Translations under genes and position numbers: made by a program
In this document: positions 12,001 to 22,500 of the stretch, piece by piece
How the letters are laid out: each line of letters begins with the position of its first letter
Position numbering within the stretch: the stretch's first letter is position 1
DNA from: Trifolium pratense
Lineage: Eukaryota > Streptophyta > Magnoliopsida > Fabales > Fabaceae
NCBI RefSeq assembly: GCF_020283565.1
Contig: NC_060061.1
Location: 34,819,362-34,883,361, forward strand
Length of the DNA stretch: 64,000 bases
Reading direction: 5' to 3'
Notes under the pieces: model-generated
Databases searched by the model: none
Told to the model about the DNA's origin: nothing
Seen by the model: the letters and a program-made list of their open reading frames with translations, nothing else

Positions 12001-12513
12001 TAATAGCCTCTTCCCCATTTGTTGTTACATAAAATGAAATTCTACCTTGTCTTTGTGCTTCATAGAAGATAGTATCCATAGTTTGAAGTGCAACCATGTC
12101 ATTATACATTTTAACAGCAACATCTTCACTAACCTAACATCAATTAATTTCACTTCTAAGATATATTTATCTATAGTAAATGCAAAATCAATGAAAGTGT
12201 GAATTAAGTGCAAACAAACCTGCACAAAATTAGTCCCTAAAATTGGTTCTCCATTCTCATCAAGAACACGGTAACAAGGAACTCTGTGTTGAAGTGATTC
12301 AGATATAAACCTCATTTCATGAATGAATTTGACATTTCCTCCAGGAAAATCAATTACTTGATCATGAATGGGATTGGAAGGGAAAGGATTGTGTGCAGTG
12401 GTGGAGTTAAAGCGGCGTGGATGGAGATTGGTGAGATTAGGGTTCCGATGAGGAGTGGAAGATTTGAAGTAGGTGAAGATGGTGTTGATGGATTTCTTTA
12501 TCATCATGTTCAT
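9073..12513 (-). CDS. BCKDHA: Branched-chain 2-oxoacid dehydrogenase E1-alpha subunit (8 exons)
   Basis: Exons: 12220-12513, 11951-12133, 11081-11238, 10868-10967, 10380-10491, 10146-10285, 9828-10013, 9073-9240. All introns are GT-AG and the frame stays open for 446 residues. E1-alpha/beta with thiamine diphosphate decarboxylates the 2-oxo acids from Leu, Ile and Val in the mitochondrial matrix. The N-terminus is basic and Ser/Thr-rich (RRFNS near residue 35), consistent with a mitochondrial presequence. The ThDP motif begins GDG at residues 239-241 and ends with the Asn pair at 268-269. [12 protein letters not shown] at 333-344 is the phosphorylation loop known from this family. The Gly-rich AVGAAYSLK block and the TNGEEA block are also present. 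Length is close to plant homologues. Exon 1 includes the only plausible start. Intron 2 carries a MITE with a SINE in it. Confidence 0.92.
11535..11844. mobile_element. MITE inside intron 2 of the E1-alpha gene
   Basis: Ends ATGCTAGAAGCACACAC (left) and GTGTGTTGCTAGCAC (right) are inverted copies. Inner arms match through ACTCTTTTATTGG-like and CTAATGAAAGA-like segments. The element is split by a SINE-like insertion at about 11641-11800. The target duplication is unclear. Confidence 0.55.
11641..11800 (-). mobile_element. tRNA-derived SINE nested in the intronic MITE
   Basis: On the minus strand the order is CTCAAGTGGTTAATGAGC (A-box region), GAGTTCGATTCCTGG (B-box region, near 11740-11755), then a tail of A-rich sequence at 11641-11660. 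This is the layout of tRNA-derived plant SINEs. Short flanking TTGAG copies may be the target duplication. Confidence 0.6.
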
Positions 12514-12632
12514 GCAAAATTACTCCCAACAAAGAAATCAGAAATTAAATTAAACTAGTGAAACTGGGGAGGGAGATAGATAAAAGCGATTATATATAAA
12601 AGTGATTATTGCGTGATAGAGTCACACACTTA
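12514..12632. other. 5' flank of the E1-alpha gene
   Basis: A short AT-rich segment between the start codon and a MITE. A TATATATAA stretch near 12590-12598 is placed where a minus-strand promoter could be, but the assignment is weak. Confidence 0.3.
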
Positions 12633-13033
12633 GGGTCTGTTTGGTAAAAATAAGCTATAAGCTAGCTGATAGCTGATAAGCTAGCTGATAGCTGAAAAGC
12701 TAGCTTATAGCTGATAGCTGAAAAGCTAACTTATTGAAATTAAAGTGTTTGGTAAAATTAGCTTTTAAAGTGGTTATTAAATATAAAATTACATAATTGA
12801 TAATGGGTAGTTTATTTTTTAGAGTGGGTAGTTATTAAATTAAAGGGTAAAAATGGAATAAAGTGTAAAAAGCTATAAGCTATAAACTCAAATGCTACTT
12901 GAAATAGCATCTGAAAAAAAGCTATAAGCTAGTACAAAAAGCTTGTTACCAAACACCTCTAATTTTTTGAAACAAGCTTATAAGCTCATATAATAAGCTA
13001 TAAGCTAGCTTATTTGTGTTACCAAACAGAGCC
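12633..13033. mobile_element. PIF/Harbinger-like (Tourist) MITE, AGCT-rich
   Basis: Termini GGGTCTGTTTGGTAA and TTACCAAACAGAGCC are inverted copies with one mismatch. TTA trinucleotides flank both sides (12630-12632, 13034-13036), the expected PIF/Harbinger duplication. The inside is built of AGCTATAAGCTAGCTGATAGCTG-like sub-repeats. It lies about 120 bp upstream of the E1-alpha start codon, so it may sit in the promoter. Confidence 0.8.
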
Positions 13034-14017
13034 TTACTTACAATGGCAATGCAATGCCATTTAAATTTGTATAAAAAATTATTTATTGGATAAACTTGAA
13101 ATTTGGTAAGAGACAAAAATGTGTTCTAAATTGAATGAAACTATGACAGATTAGTCCATACACTTGACAAGTTTACGTGGAAGTCAACTTACTGCCACGT
13201 CATAAGGATTAAGGACTATATTGACCAGTTACTTATTTTATCCAAGTCTTATATTTTTACTTTTTAGAATTCTTTCGATTAATAATAATGTATTTCATCT
13301 ATATTATAGAAGTATAAATCTTCCTTATCACGGTTGATTTTTCATATTCGATCTCCCTTATCACTCATTAATAATATATTTTGCTTATAAACCCAAGGTC
13401 TCTTATGAGTTTTGTATCATTGATTGATTCGTTGTTGTTCCAACACCGGACTCTTTAATTTGAAGATTGTATTTTTATTTTATTTTGTAAATCAAGTATC
13501 ATCGTGTAATTATGGAGATTAATCTCTCGAGTCGTGTAAGATTCAAATGAGACAAACTCTTTTTAAAATTTTTAACACTGCTGCTATTCAAACTAGGGAC
13601 GAAGATTGGATTATTACATAAACAACAAACCAAAAATATTCGAAAAGTTTACGTATTTTGCATTTATATATTAAATTTTTAAATTTAAGTTTTTATAAAG
13701 TGTTTCAGCCGTATTTTCTCGTATTTATAGAATTAGATGAGAGTTGAGTGAAATAAATTAATCATGATAGTTATTAACATTTAAAAATGCTATGTTGTCT
13801 ATAGCGGATAAATGACTCATATCATGAAATATTCATTCTTCATTTCACACGGTGAACTCACGAGATAGTTATTCACATCATCTCCTATATATGCATGCAT
13901 ATGCACTCATCCTCAAGGTACACACATTTTACCCATTATACACGCTCATCTTAAGTTATTATTGACTTGAGCGTTAATATGCTAACATTCTTGCAGGTAC
14001 ATTTCTCTACTATACCG
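13034..14017. other. Gene-free AT-rich stretch
   Basis: No ORF of note and no bounded repeat. Purely AT-rich intergenic sequence. Confidence 0.5.
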
Positions 14018-14185
14018 GAGCTCATCATCATCGCCGGCTACACCAGATTCACCGGAGGAACCATCCAGCTATGCCCGCTCAGAGTAGTGTGGGTACCCTT
14101 TCCCACCGTACTGAAGCTCATCATCATCACCGACTACACCAGATCCATCAGAAGAACCATTCAATTCTTCGCGTTCAGAGCAAAT
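14018..14185. repeat. Two-copy tandem duplication, unit about 93 bp
   Basis: Copy 1 (about 14019-14086) and copy 2 (about 14112-14179) share CTCATCATCATC, CGRCTACACCAGAT and a closing CG(C/T)TCAGAG at the same spacing. The reverse strand of copy 2 reads as part of the ORF at 14069-14350. In copy 1 the same frame is broken by a stop just after SERA, yet the peptide continues beyond it as DGSSGESGVAGDDDEL, parallel to DGSGVVGDDDEL in copy 2. Confidence 0.65.
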
Positions 14186-14350
14186 ACAAATTGTTTCATT
14201 CCCCAGATCTTTTGATATGTTGCTTCCATTAATTAGCATTGTTTTCATGGGATTTGTTGCTAACCCAGTAACCTTAATTTCTTTTATGTTCAATTTCTTG
14301 TCAACTGATGCATGATATTCAAAATTTACCGAGACATGTTGGTTTTTCAT
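14069..14350 (-). CDS. Unrecognised ORF, possibly a gene fragment
   Basis: A 93-codon minus-strand ORF starting MKNQHVSVNFEYHASVDKK and ending in an acidic, Ser/Gly-rich tail (GSSDGSGVVGDDDEL). I do not recognise a domain. The C-terminal part comes from the two-copy tandem duplication and the frame stops at the copy boundary, so the ORF may be a truncated relic rather than a full gene. No signal peptide or membrane segment is apparent. A spliced exon of a larger decayed gene is an alternative. Confidence 0.3.
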   Translation of the reverse strand: MKNQHVSVNFEYHASVDKKLNIKEIKVTGLATNPMKTMLINGSNISKDLGNETICICSEREELNGSSDGSGVVGDDDELQYGGKGYPHYSERA

Positions 14351-14878
14351 ATATCATGCAAAATTTGTGCTTGAAAAAAATGATTGATTAAAATGGAAGA
14401 ATCATGTTTCTAATGTTCACGAGGATATGCTCGAAAATCCAACAAAGATTGTTTCCATTGAAATGGATGAAGTGACGTAAGGAGCAGAGGAAGATGAACA
14501 TTTTATCAGTGAGACAAAGTTTATATTATGGACTCACAACACTCACTCCCTTGTCACGAAGTAGTTGGCAGGTCACTTTTAGCCTGCACGCGGCACTAAT
14601 TCAATAATCTATCTTGCTTTACCATTTTTAGATAGACGAAATGACAATCGTTATTAAAAATTCACAGACGAGGTTAAAATTCCGATCACAACATTCAACC
14701 TAAAAAATTTGATATTTTTTATTAGTTGAATTAAAATTTGTGAACTTTCTTTGCTTTTCTTATCATTGTGTGGCATTGGCATTTGAAGCCTTATTTATTC
14801 CAATCCTGGAAAGAAATTAAACCATAGACAAGAAAGAAAACCACATCACGGATATGGATTATTAGTTGAGTTTTGTTT
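14351..14878. other. Gene-free spacer left of the Tat element
   Basis: AT-rich and without recognisable features. Its right end is the pre-insertion target; the sequence resumes at 25927 after the element. Confidence 0.5.
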
Positions 14879-14883
14879 GATAG

Positions 14884-15340
14884 TGATCTTAACTGTTGAT
14901 CAGAACAGGTAGAAGGCCAGCTGGAAGTCCGTTGAGCAGATGGTAGGCAGCAATCCGAGCAGATGGTCCACGGAGGGGGGGTTGTACCTGCAGGTGCTCC
15001 GATGCCAAAGTCAGACAAGGAATAGAGAGCAAAAGAGATACTAGAGAGAAGTTAGAGAGAGAGAGAGTAATTGTGATAATGAATAGTGTTCTACCTTGCT
15101 CTCCCATGAGGGAGAGTATTTATAGCCCCCAGCTCTGGGCCAAAGGTCCTCTTAATGGGCTGGTCTAGCCAAGGCCCATTAAGAGGGACTGCCAAGATAT
15201 TACCCTTAGATAGTGGGTTGAGTAGTAATTTTACCTTATCTTGGTTGAGAGGTTGTGCCATGCTGACATGGAGGTGATTGGGCAAGCCATGTGGACTTGG
15301 TGAGGGTCTAGGTGGACTAGCATTAGTCTAGTCCAGAACA
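14884..15340 (-). repeat. 3' LTR of the Tat element
   Basis: A 457-bp copy that matches 25466-25921 except for a one-base G-run change, a 2-bp change in an AG run and two substitutions (near 15259 and 15314). Minus-strand TATA-like CTATAAATA is conserved near 15116-15124. Confidence 0.95.
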
Positions 15341-15353
15341 GGAGCCCCCCAAG
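15341..15353 (-). promoter_or_regulatory. Polypurine tract
   Basis: Minus-strand CTTGGGGGGCTCC lies directly against the 3' LTR start, where plus-strand DNA priming occurs in LTR retroelements. Confidence 0.75.
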
Positions 15354-15816
15354 TCGTTGCTCCTAGGCATAGGAGTGATGACTTTAGATGTGTGCCCAAG
15401 TGCAGAAGGAAATCTCCTTGCAACCTCTCTTGAACAAAAGTGGACGAGGAAGTTGCTCGTCAAAGCCTTGCTCGTAGCAAGTATCTGCAATGTTTTGCTC
15501 GAAGTGGTTTTTCGAGGATATTTAATGTTCTGCTCGTATCTACTGCGAGGAGATAACTACGAGAGGGATTTGTTGCTCGTATTTATGACGAGGAGATAAT
15601 TTATAAGAAGGAATTGTTGCTCGTTGCTATGACGAAGAAGTTAGCAACGAGGAGGTTTTCTGTAAAGTGCAGCCTTTTGCTTGAGGACTTGCTCGAGTGA
15701 AATTCGAGCATCCTTTTTCATTGGGGATGTGAAAGGGTGCATTTACTGCTTTGATTTTTACGAGGGAGTGTAAGGACCATTGGATCAAAGCGTCTCTTCA
15801 CTTTCCTGGCTTGGTC

Positions 15817-15824
15817 TATATAAT
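15817..15824 (+). promoter_or_regulatory. TATA box candidate for the opposite-strand gene
   Basis: Plus-strand TATATAAT followed by a CT-rich stretch (CACTCTCTCTCTTC near 15863) resembles a plant core promoter and leader. It lies about 740 bp upstream of the predicted start at 16556. A 5' leader intron from about 15936 (CAAGGTAATTC) to 16547 (CATTTCAG) would bring the two closer. This is inference. Confidence 0.5.
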
Positions 15825-16059
15825 AGAGGAGAGTGAATTTCATTTTTACTTTTCACTCTCTCTCTTCAATTGTGAATCTCTCTGAAGTTCCAATTTACTA
15901 GTCAAATCGTTCTTCAGATTTTCTTCATATTCAAGGTAATTCTTTCAAATTTTGTTCTCTAGATCCATTTTTTGTTGTTCCTGCCCAGCTTTGGGCGTTT
16001 TTTTTCATGAAGATTGTATGAATGTATGAATATTAAGATGAATGTGCCGGGCACCATAT

Positions 16060-16400
16060 GAATTTAGTGCCGAGGAGCTTTCCTCCCCTTTAAAACTTTA
16101 GGTTAGACGACTAGTGACGGGGAGCCTATCTCCCCGTTTCAAGCTTTGGATAGTTTATTAAGTGACGGGGAGCCTATCTCCCCCTTTTTTTTAACTTGGA
16201 GAATTTTGCTGAGAATTTGTTGTTAAAATTTCAACCCGGGAGCTTACCTCCCCGTCCTCGATTTAAGAATTCTCATGAAATTTGTTGTTTAAATTTCATG
16301 CCGGGGAGCTTACCTCCCCGTCTTTAACTTAGAAGTTTTGAGGAAATTTCGTTATACAACCTTAGTGCCGGGGAGCTTACCTCCCCGTTTTTGCCTGCCT
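16060..16400. repeat. Hairpin-motif array, left block
   Basis: Six copies of a near-palindrome of the form GCCGGGGAGCTTACCTCCCCG, near 16070, 16115, 16161, 16230, 16298 and 16364. They are spaced about 45 to 70 bp and separated by AATTTTGTTGTTAAAATTTCA-like spacers. The block falls in the putative leader intron of the opposite-strand gene. Tandem repeats in this 3' region are known for Tat/Ogre elements. Confidence 0.8.
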
Positions 16401-16555
16401 TACCCTCCTCGGTTTGCTTTTGATTGCCATTTGAAAAGGGCTTTGGTCGGGGACAGCGTCCTCGTCCTATCTTGCGCCCTTTCACTTGAATTGCGGTGAA
16501 AGGGTGGATTTGGTCATCGAATTCACTTTGTTTTTACTGCATTTCAGGTTTTAAA

Positions 16556-18583
16556 ATGTCAGAATCCGAGGAGGTTGTGGAAAGCCAGGGTGCGGAGAAG
16601 TATACGCTGGTCGACTGTATAACTGATCCTGCATTGGATTGGGTTGCTCCTGAGCCCCGGGGAATAGCTTCGGCGCTTACTCCCAAGGATCCTAGATTAT
16701 ATACCACGGTCGAGCAGAGGAGAGCGAACGAGCCCCAACACTGGTCGATCCGTTTACCCGGGGAGGAAGAACGGGTGTGCTCGTCTTTTGCCGGGCATGA
16801 TTTCGCTATGTATGAGTTCGTCTTCAAGGAGATGGGGCTTAGGCTGCCGTTCAGCCCTTTTGCGGCCAGTGTTCTTAAAGCCTTGCAAGTGGCTCCGTCA
16901 CAGCTGCACCCGAACTCTTGGTCATTTATAATGGCGTTCGAGCACCTCTGCGTATATAAAGGTGTTCGTCCCAGCCTTCCCCTCTTTTTTAGGATCTTCA
17001 AGATTCAGCGCAAGCCGACGAAGGAAGTAGGACGAGCACCTCGTCAAAATTGGGTTTTGTTGAAGCATCACGAGGATGTTAAACTCTTTAAGATGTTTGT
17101 GGATTCCGTTAAGGATTTCAAGGAGAGGTACTATGTCGTCCGGCCAGAGTCTCCATCTGCCCGGGAGAGTTTAATGGAGCTGGAGGAAGATAGGGACGAG
17201 CAAGGTGTTGCTCGTAAGGATGCCGGCGGGCAAGTTATAGTTCGGGCAGTTCCTAAGTTCCCGTTAAGCTGGTCGTACACCCACTTCCAGAAGGAGCCTA
17301 AGGAATATACAACCGGGGACGCAGATTTGTCTCCCGAGGACATGGCTGCTTTCGAGGATTTGAAGGCCTTTGTGGCCGGTTTTACTCCCGGGGTCTGGAC
17401 GACTCGTAAGGGAGTTACAATAAGAGATGAACACGGGGTGCCTAAGGCCTCTCCTCGTCTTATTAATACTAGGACCCTCCTCAAGTGCAGAAATGCCGGG
17501 GAGGTCAAATTGTGTTTGGGTATTGTTTCCTTTCTTTTTAACTTAGAAAAATTTCTGTTATTGTTGTATGTATTCTTCGTCTTTTACTAACTTGTTCGTC
17601 ACTTGTTTGCAGAAGAAATGGAAACTATTGCCGAGCGCATGTTGAAGGCCAAGCAGGATGAGAAGGCGAGCAGGTCTGGCCGAGGAAAAAAGAAAATTGT
17701 TGCCAGAGCTTCCCAGGAGGTGAGGCCGGGGACCCCTTCCGTGCAGGTTATTGGGACCTCGGGGGGTGGTTCGGGCAGCCCTTCCTCAGCTCCCCGGCCT
17801 CCTCCAGCGAAGAGGACAAGAGAAGAAGATCCCCCGGTTGAGGAGGCGGGCATGGGTGCATGCAGCAAATTTCCTGTTCCTCGGTGCTTTACCGTGGACA
17901 GATTTTTTGAGAAGTATCCTCCGGAGGTCTTTGAAGCTGAAAGGGCTGCTATTCTCAACCAAGAGCCTGAGGTCCGCAAGCAGCAGCATGCTCGTGACAT
18001 GGCTGCTGTGGTGCGAATGGTCTCGAGCTCCCTAGTCCTCGGTGACGAACGAGAATCCTTAGTCGAGCAGCTGAACACTGCCCAGGTCAGGCACGAGCGG
18101 GCCAAAGGTCGGATCAACCAGCTCAAAATTGTTGTGGATGACCTCAAGGAGAAGCAAAAACGCTGGGGTGACCAGCTGGATGAGCACCGTAAAAGGGGAG
18201 AAGAGTTGGATGCTGCTCGGGCTGAAATTGAAAGGCTTAATGCTGCCATGGCGCCGGGCGAGAACGAACACAAGGCTGCCGAGGGGTTGACCACCCGAGC
18301 AGACTTGGTCAAGGTGATTGCTCAGTTGTCCCATGACTTTGTAGAGGGCACTGAGTACGCCTTTGAGAATGCCGTGCAGCAAATCAAGTGCCTTAATCCT
18401 GACGTGGAATTGGTGACCCGGGGAATGCATGTGAACGGGCAGGTCAAGGATGGGCAGATTGTTATCCCGGCTGGTCTGGCCGACTCTGATGAAGAGGAAG
18501 ATGATGTTGAAGTGGCGTTCGAGGAGGGTCATGAAGACGAGCAGGGTGACGGGCACGAGCAGGAAGATAGGTGCGAGGAGTAG
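16556..18583 (+). CDS. Opposite-strand additional gene of the Tat element (2 exons)
   Basis: Exons 16556-17519 and 17613-18583 join in frame through a 93-bp GT-AG intron (donor GG|GTATTG, acceptor TTTGCAG|AAG) to give 644 residues. The more obvious donor at GAG|GTCAAA would shift the frame. Residues about 80-240 resemble the Pfam family called putative gypsy type transposon (PF04195): LRLPFSPFAASVLKALQVAP, LHPNSWSFIMAFEHLC and NWVLLKHHEDVKLF. The C-terminal half has a Pro/Ser-rich linker, a charged coiled coil (near ERESLVEQLNTAQVRHERAK to EIERLNAAM) and a very acidic tail ending in Glu. It is read opposite to gag-pol, as described for additional ORFs of the Tat lineage. The function is unknown; a nucleic-acid-binding or regulatory role is only a guess. 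Confidence 0.75.
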
Positions 18584-18839
18584 ATGTCCCCGGCCTTTCT
18601 ATTGTAATTTCCTTTCTATTGTAATTTATTTTGTCTCTTTGAATTTTTGGGGCCTTTGAGCCATGGTTTGTAATTTTGGAACAAGTAGGCTTTTGTCCCT
18701 GTTTAATTTTTATGACAATTCCGGGCAGGTGCCCGTTTTATTTATCTATGCTTGTTTATAACTGCTCGTCTATACCTGCTCGCATGTATGTTTCCTCATT
18801 CTTTAACTTAGAAAATTTTATGAAATCTTGTTGTCTAAA

Positions 18840-19200
18840 ATTTCAACCGGGGAGCCTCCCCGTCTAATAACTTAGAAAATTTTTGATGAAATTTTGTTGT
18901 TAAAATTTCAACCGGGGAGGTCTGGTCCCTATCTTTAACTTAGCCAAATTTTATGCTAATTTCTTGCTCAAAATCTGAGCCGGGGAGCTTGTCCCCATTT
19001 TTAACTTAACGATATTTGTTGTTTGAACTTCGTGCCGGGGAGCTTACCTCCCCGTTACTGAGGTGCTCGTCTGGGCATGCTGGTATGTTCATTCGAGCAA
19101 GTTGGTGTGCTAAGTTTTGCCTGTTTTGTATGCTTATTATATTTTTGCATGTAAAATGCTGCGCTCGTTGTTACTTTGCCGGGGAAGTTTCCCCTGCTTG
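18840..19200. repeat. Hairpin-motif array, right block
   Basis: Five further copies of the GGGGAG...CTCCCC motif (near 18846, 18911, 18979, 19034, 19181), some shortened to GGGGAGCCTCCCC. The separating spacer AACTTAGAAAATTTT...GTTGTTAAAATTTCAACC matches that of the left block. The array follows the stop codon of the opposite-strand gene. Confidence 0.8.
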
Positions 19201-19553
19201 ATACTGAGCATGTTTTACTGAGGGTAGTCTCCTCTGTTTTGACTTAAACAGTTTAGGGAACTGTATAAGCACTTAGAGTTGTTTCTAAGTTACGCGAATA
19301 CAGGCACGCTAGTGTACCTTTCTTCGCAACCTGAACCTCCCATCGCGAGCTGGGTGCTAGGTCGTGGCACAGGGACGATGGGCTCGTTTCAAGAGTTATC
19401 CTCGTCTAGCAGGAGTTCCATTTCCCTTATGGTGAATTAGTTCCCCTGCTATGGTTTTAGATGAGCACGTGTGCCATGGTGCCCTCCGTTGTTTAAGGTG
19501 CTCGATTCGTTGTGTTCTGAAGTGCGAACAGCCTTTTTTGGTGTGGCAATAAC

Positions 19554-22500
19554 TTAGCTGTAATACTGTTTCAATTTCTGAGCGTTCCAAGGTCGAGGAA
19601 GTTTCTTTCCTCGAAGGTCCTCGAGATAGTATGCACCATTCTCTGTTTTGTCAATGACACGGTATGGTCCTTCCCAATTGGGTGCAAGTTTGCCATCCTG
19701 GGAGTCTGCATTGCGTCTTAGGACGAGGCTGCCCACTTCGAATTCTCTTTTGATGACTTTGGTGTCATGCCGGGCAGCTATTTTCTGCTTCAGGGTGGCC
19801 TCCTTTAAGGAAGCTCCTGTTCGAATTTCTTCGACGAGGTCAAGCTCCTCTCGAAGTGCTTCGTCATTCTGTTCCTCGTCTAGAGGTTGCTCAGTCCGAC
19901 GAGATGGTTCCCCAATCTCTACAGGGATAACTGCCTCCGTTCCATATACCATTCGGAAGGGGGTCTCTCCAGTTGTGGAGTGTGGGGTTGTTCGATAGGC
20001 CCAGAGTACATTGTCAAGCTCTTCGACCCATTTCTTTTTGTTTTGGTCAAGTCTTCTTCGTAACCCTCTTAGGATTACTCTGTTGGCTGCTTCAGCTTGC
20101 CCGTTGGTTTGGGGGTGCTCGACCGATGTGAAGTGCTGCTTGGTGCCCAGGGCAACAAGGAATGCTTGAAAATCTTTGTCTGTAAACTGTGTTACGTTGT
20201 CTGTGACTACCACCTGTGGTATTCCGAATCTAGCTAGCACATTTCTTTTGAAGAAGCGCAGGATTCTGAGCGACGTTATGTCGGAGAGGGGTTCGGCTTC
20301 CACCCACTTTGTGAAGTAGTCCACTGCTACTATTAAGTAACGATTTTGATAAAGTCCTTTGGTAAAAGGACCAAGTAAGTCCATGCCCCACCAGGCGAAG
20401 GGCCAGGGGGAAGACAAAGACTTTAGTTCTCGAGGGGGAGCTAAGTGCATATCCCCATGCCTTTGGCATTTGTCACATTTTTTTACGTGGTCTTTGGCGT
20501 CCTGTTGCATAGTAGGCCAATAGTACCCTGCTCGTAGAGCTTTCCTGGCAAGTGACCTTCCTCCCAAGTGTTGGGCGTTAATGCCCTCATGGACTTCGCG
20601 CAGTACGTAATCTGCTGTGTCCTCGTCCACACATTTTAGGAGAGGAATGGAAAATCCTCTCCTGTATAATTTTCCATCAAGGATGACATGGGAGCAGGCT
20701 CTTCGTCTGACTACAGCTGCTTGTTTCTGGACGTCAGGGAGAGTTCCGTGCTCGAGGAAGTTGTATACTGGAGTCATCCAGCACTCTTTGTCGCCAATGA
20801 CGTTTATGTCCACACCTTTGCTTGGTTTTTCTATGCTTGGACGAGGGAGTATCTCTTGGATGACAGATTTGTTTCCGCCCTTCCTTTTTGTGCTTGCCAG
20901 CTTGGACAGGATATCTGCCCTTTTGTTATGCTCGCGGGGAACATGTAATATTTCAACGGAGTTGAACTTGGTGATCTTTTCCTTTACTAGCACTAGGTAT
21001 TCAGAGAGGTTATCATTCTTGGTCTGGTACTCTCCTAGCACCTGTGAAGCGACCAGTTGTGAATCTGTGTAGATTTTTATCTCCTTAGCTTGTACGTCCT
21101 CGGCCAAACGTAGTCCAGCGAGGAATGCTTCATACTCTGCTTGGTTGTTTGAAGTTGGGAAGGATAGTGCTAGGGACACCTCGATTAGTAAGCCATTCTC
21201 GTTTTCAAGAATGATGCCTGCACCTGCTCCTGTAGCGCATGATGCTCCGTCTACAAAGATTGTCCATTTATCTGCTCCGTCCACTGTAGGGGAGGAGTTC
21301 GTCATCTCTGCAACGAAGTCAGCTAGGACTTGGGCTTTTAGAGCTTTTCTGCTCTCGTAACGAATGTCGAATTCTGAGAGTTCGAGGGACCATTTGAGCA
21401 TCCTGCCCGCCATATCTGGTCGGCCAAGCAAAGACTTGATTGGTTGGTCTGTTCGGACTACAATTGTATGAGCCAAGAAATAATGTCTTAGTCTCCTCGC
21501 AGCATAAACTAATGCAAGGGCTATTTTTTCAATTTGTTGGTACCTTAGTTCAGGACCCTGCAAGGCTTTGCTCGTAAAGTATATTGGTTTCTGCCCTTCG
21601 TTTGTCTCACGAATAAGAGCTGCACTTACGGCCTCTGAGGCGACGGAAAGGTACAGGTATAATACCTCCTCGTCAATTGGTCGTGAGAGGACAGGTGGCT
21701 CTGATAAGGCCTTTTTCAGATGTTGGAGAGCTTGCTCGCACTCATCTGTCCATTCGAAGACTGCTTCTTTCTTTAGTAATTTGAAAAAGGGAAGTGCATG
21801 TTGTGCTGATTTGGATACAAATCTGGAAAGCGATGTTAGCATTCCATTAAGAGTTTGTATGGTCTTCTTATCGCTCGGAGTGGGGAGCTCGGCAAAAGCT
21901 CTGCACTTGTCAGGATTGGCTTCAATTCCTCGCTCGGTTAGGTAAAACCCCAGGAATATTCCTGCTCGGACCCCGAAGGTGCACTTCTCTGGATTGAATC
22001 TCATGTTATATTTCCTGGCCTGCTCGAACACCTTTCGAAGGTGCACGACATGGTCGAGTTCCTCGGGGGATTTTACGATCATGTCATCCATGTATACCTC
22101 GAGCATGTCTCCTATTTGCCCTCGGAAGACTTTGTTCATCATTCGCTGGTATGTAGCTCCTGCATTTTTGAGACCGAAGGGCATTACGTTGTAGTAATAG
22201 TTGCCCGACTCGGTCATGAAAGCTGTTTTTTCTCTATCTGTTACTGCCATTGGAATTTGGTTATAACCTGAATAAGCATCCATAAAAGACAATAACTTAA
22301 AGCCAGAAGAATTATCAACAAGTCTATCAATGCAAGGTAAGGGATAAGAGTCTTTAGGGCAAGCCCTGTTAAGATCGGTATAGTCGCAACACATCCTCCA
22401 CTTTCCATTAGATTTTTTGACGAGTACAACGTTGGACAGCCAGGTTGTATACCTGGCCTCCGAAATGAAATTTGCCTCTAAGAGGTCTTTTACACATTTT

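Noticed and set aside
16534..18556. Minus-strand ORFs of up to 237 codons opposite the additional Tat gene
   Set aside because: Composition is that of reversed coding sequence, and the plus strand has the PF04195-like blocks and the consistent intron.
16060..19200. Regularly spaced palindromic repeats resembling a CRISPR array
   Set aside because: This is a plant genome, spacers between repeats are themselves similar, and the motif is degenerate. It is a retrotransposon tandem repeat.
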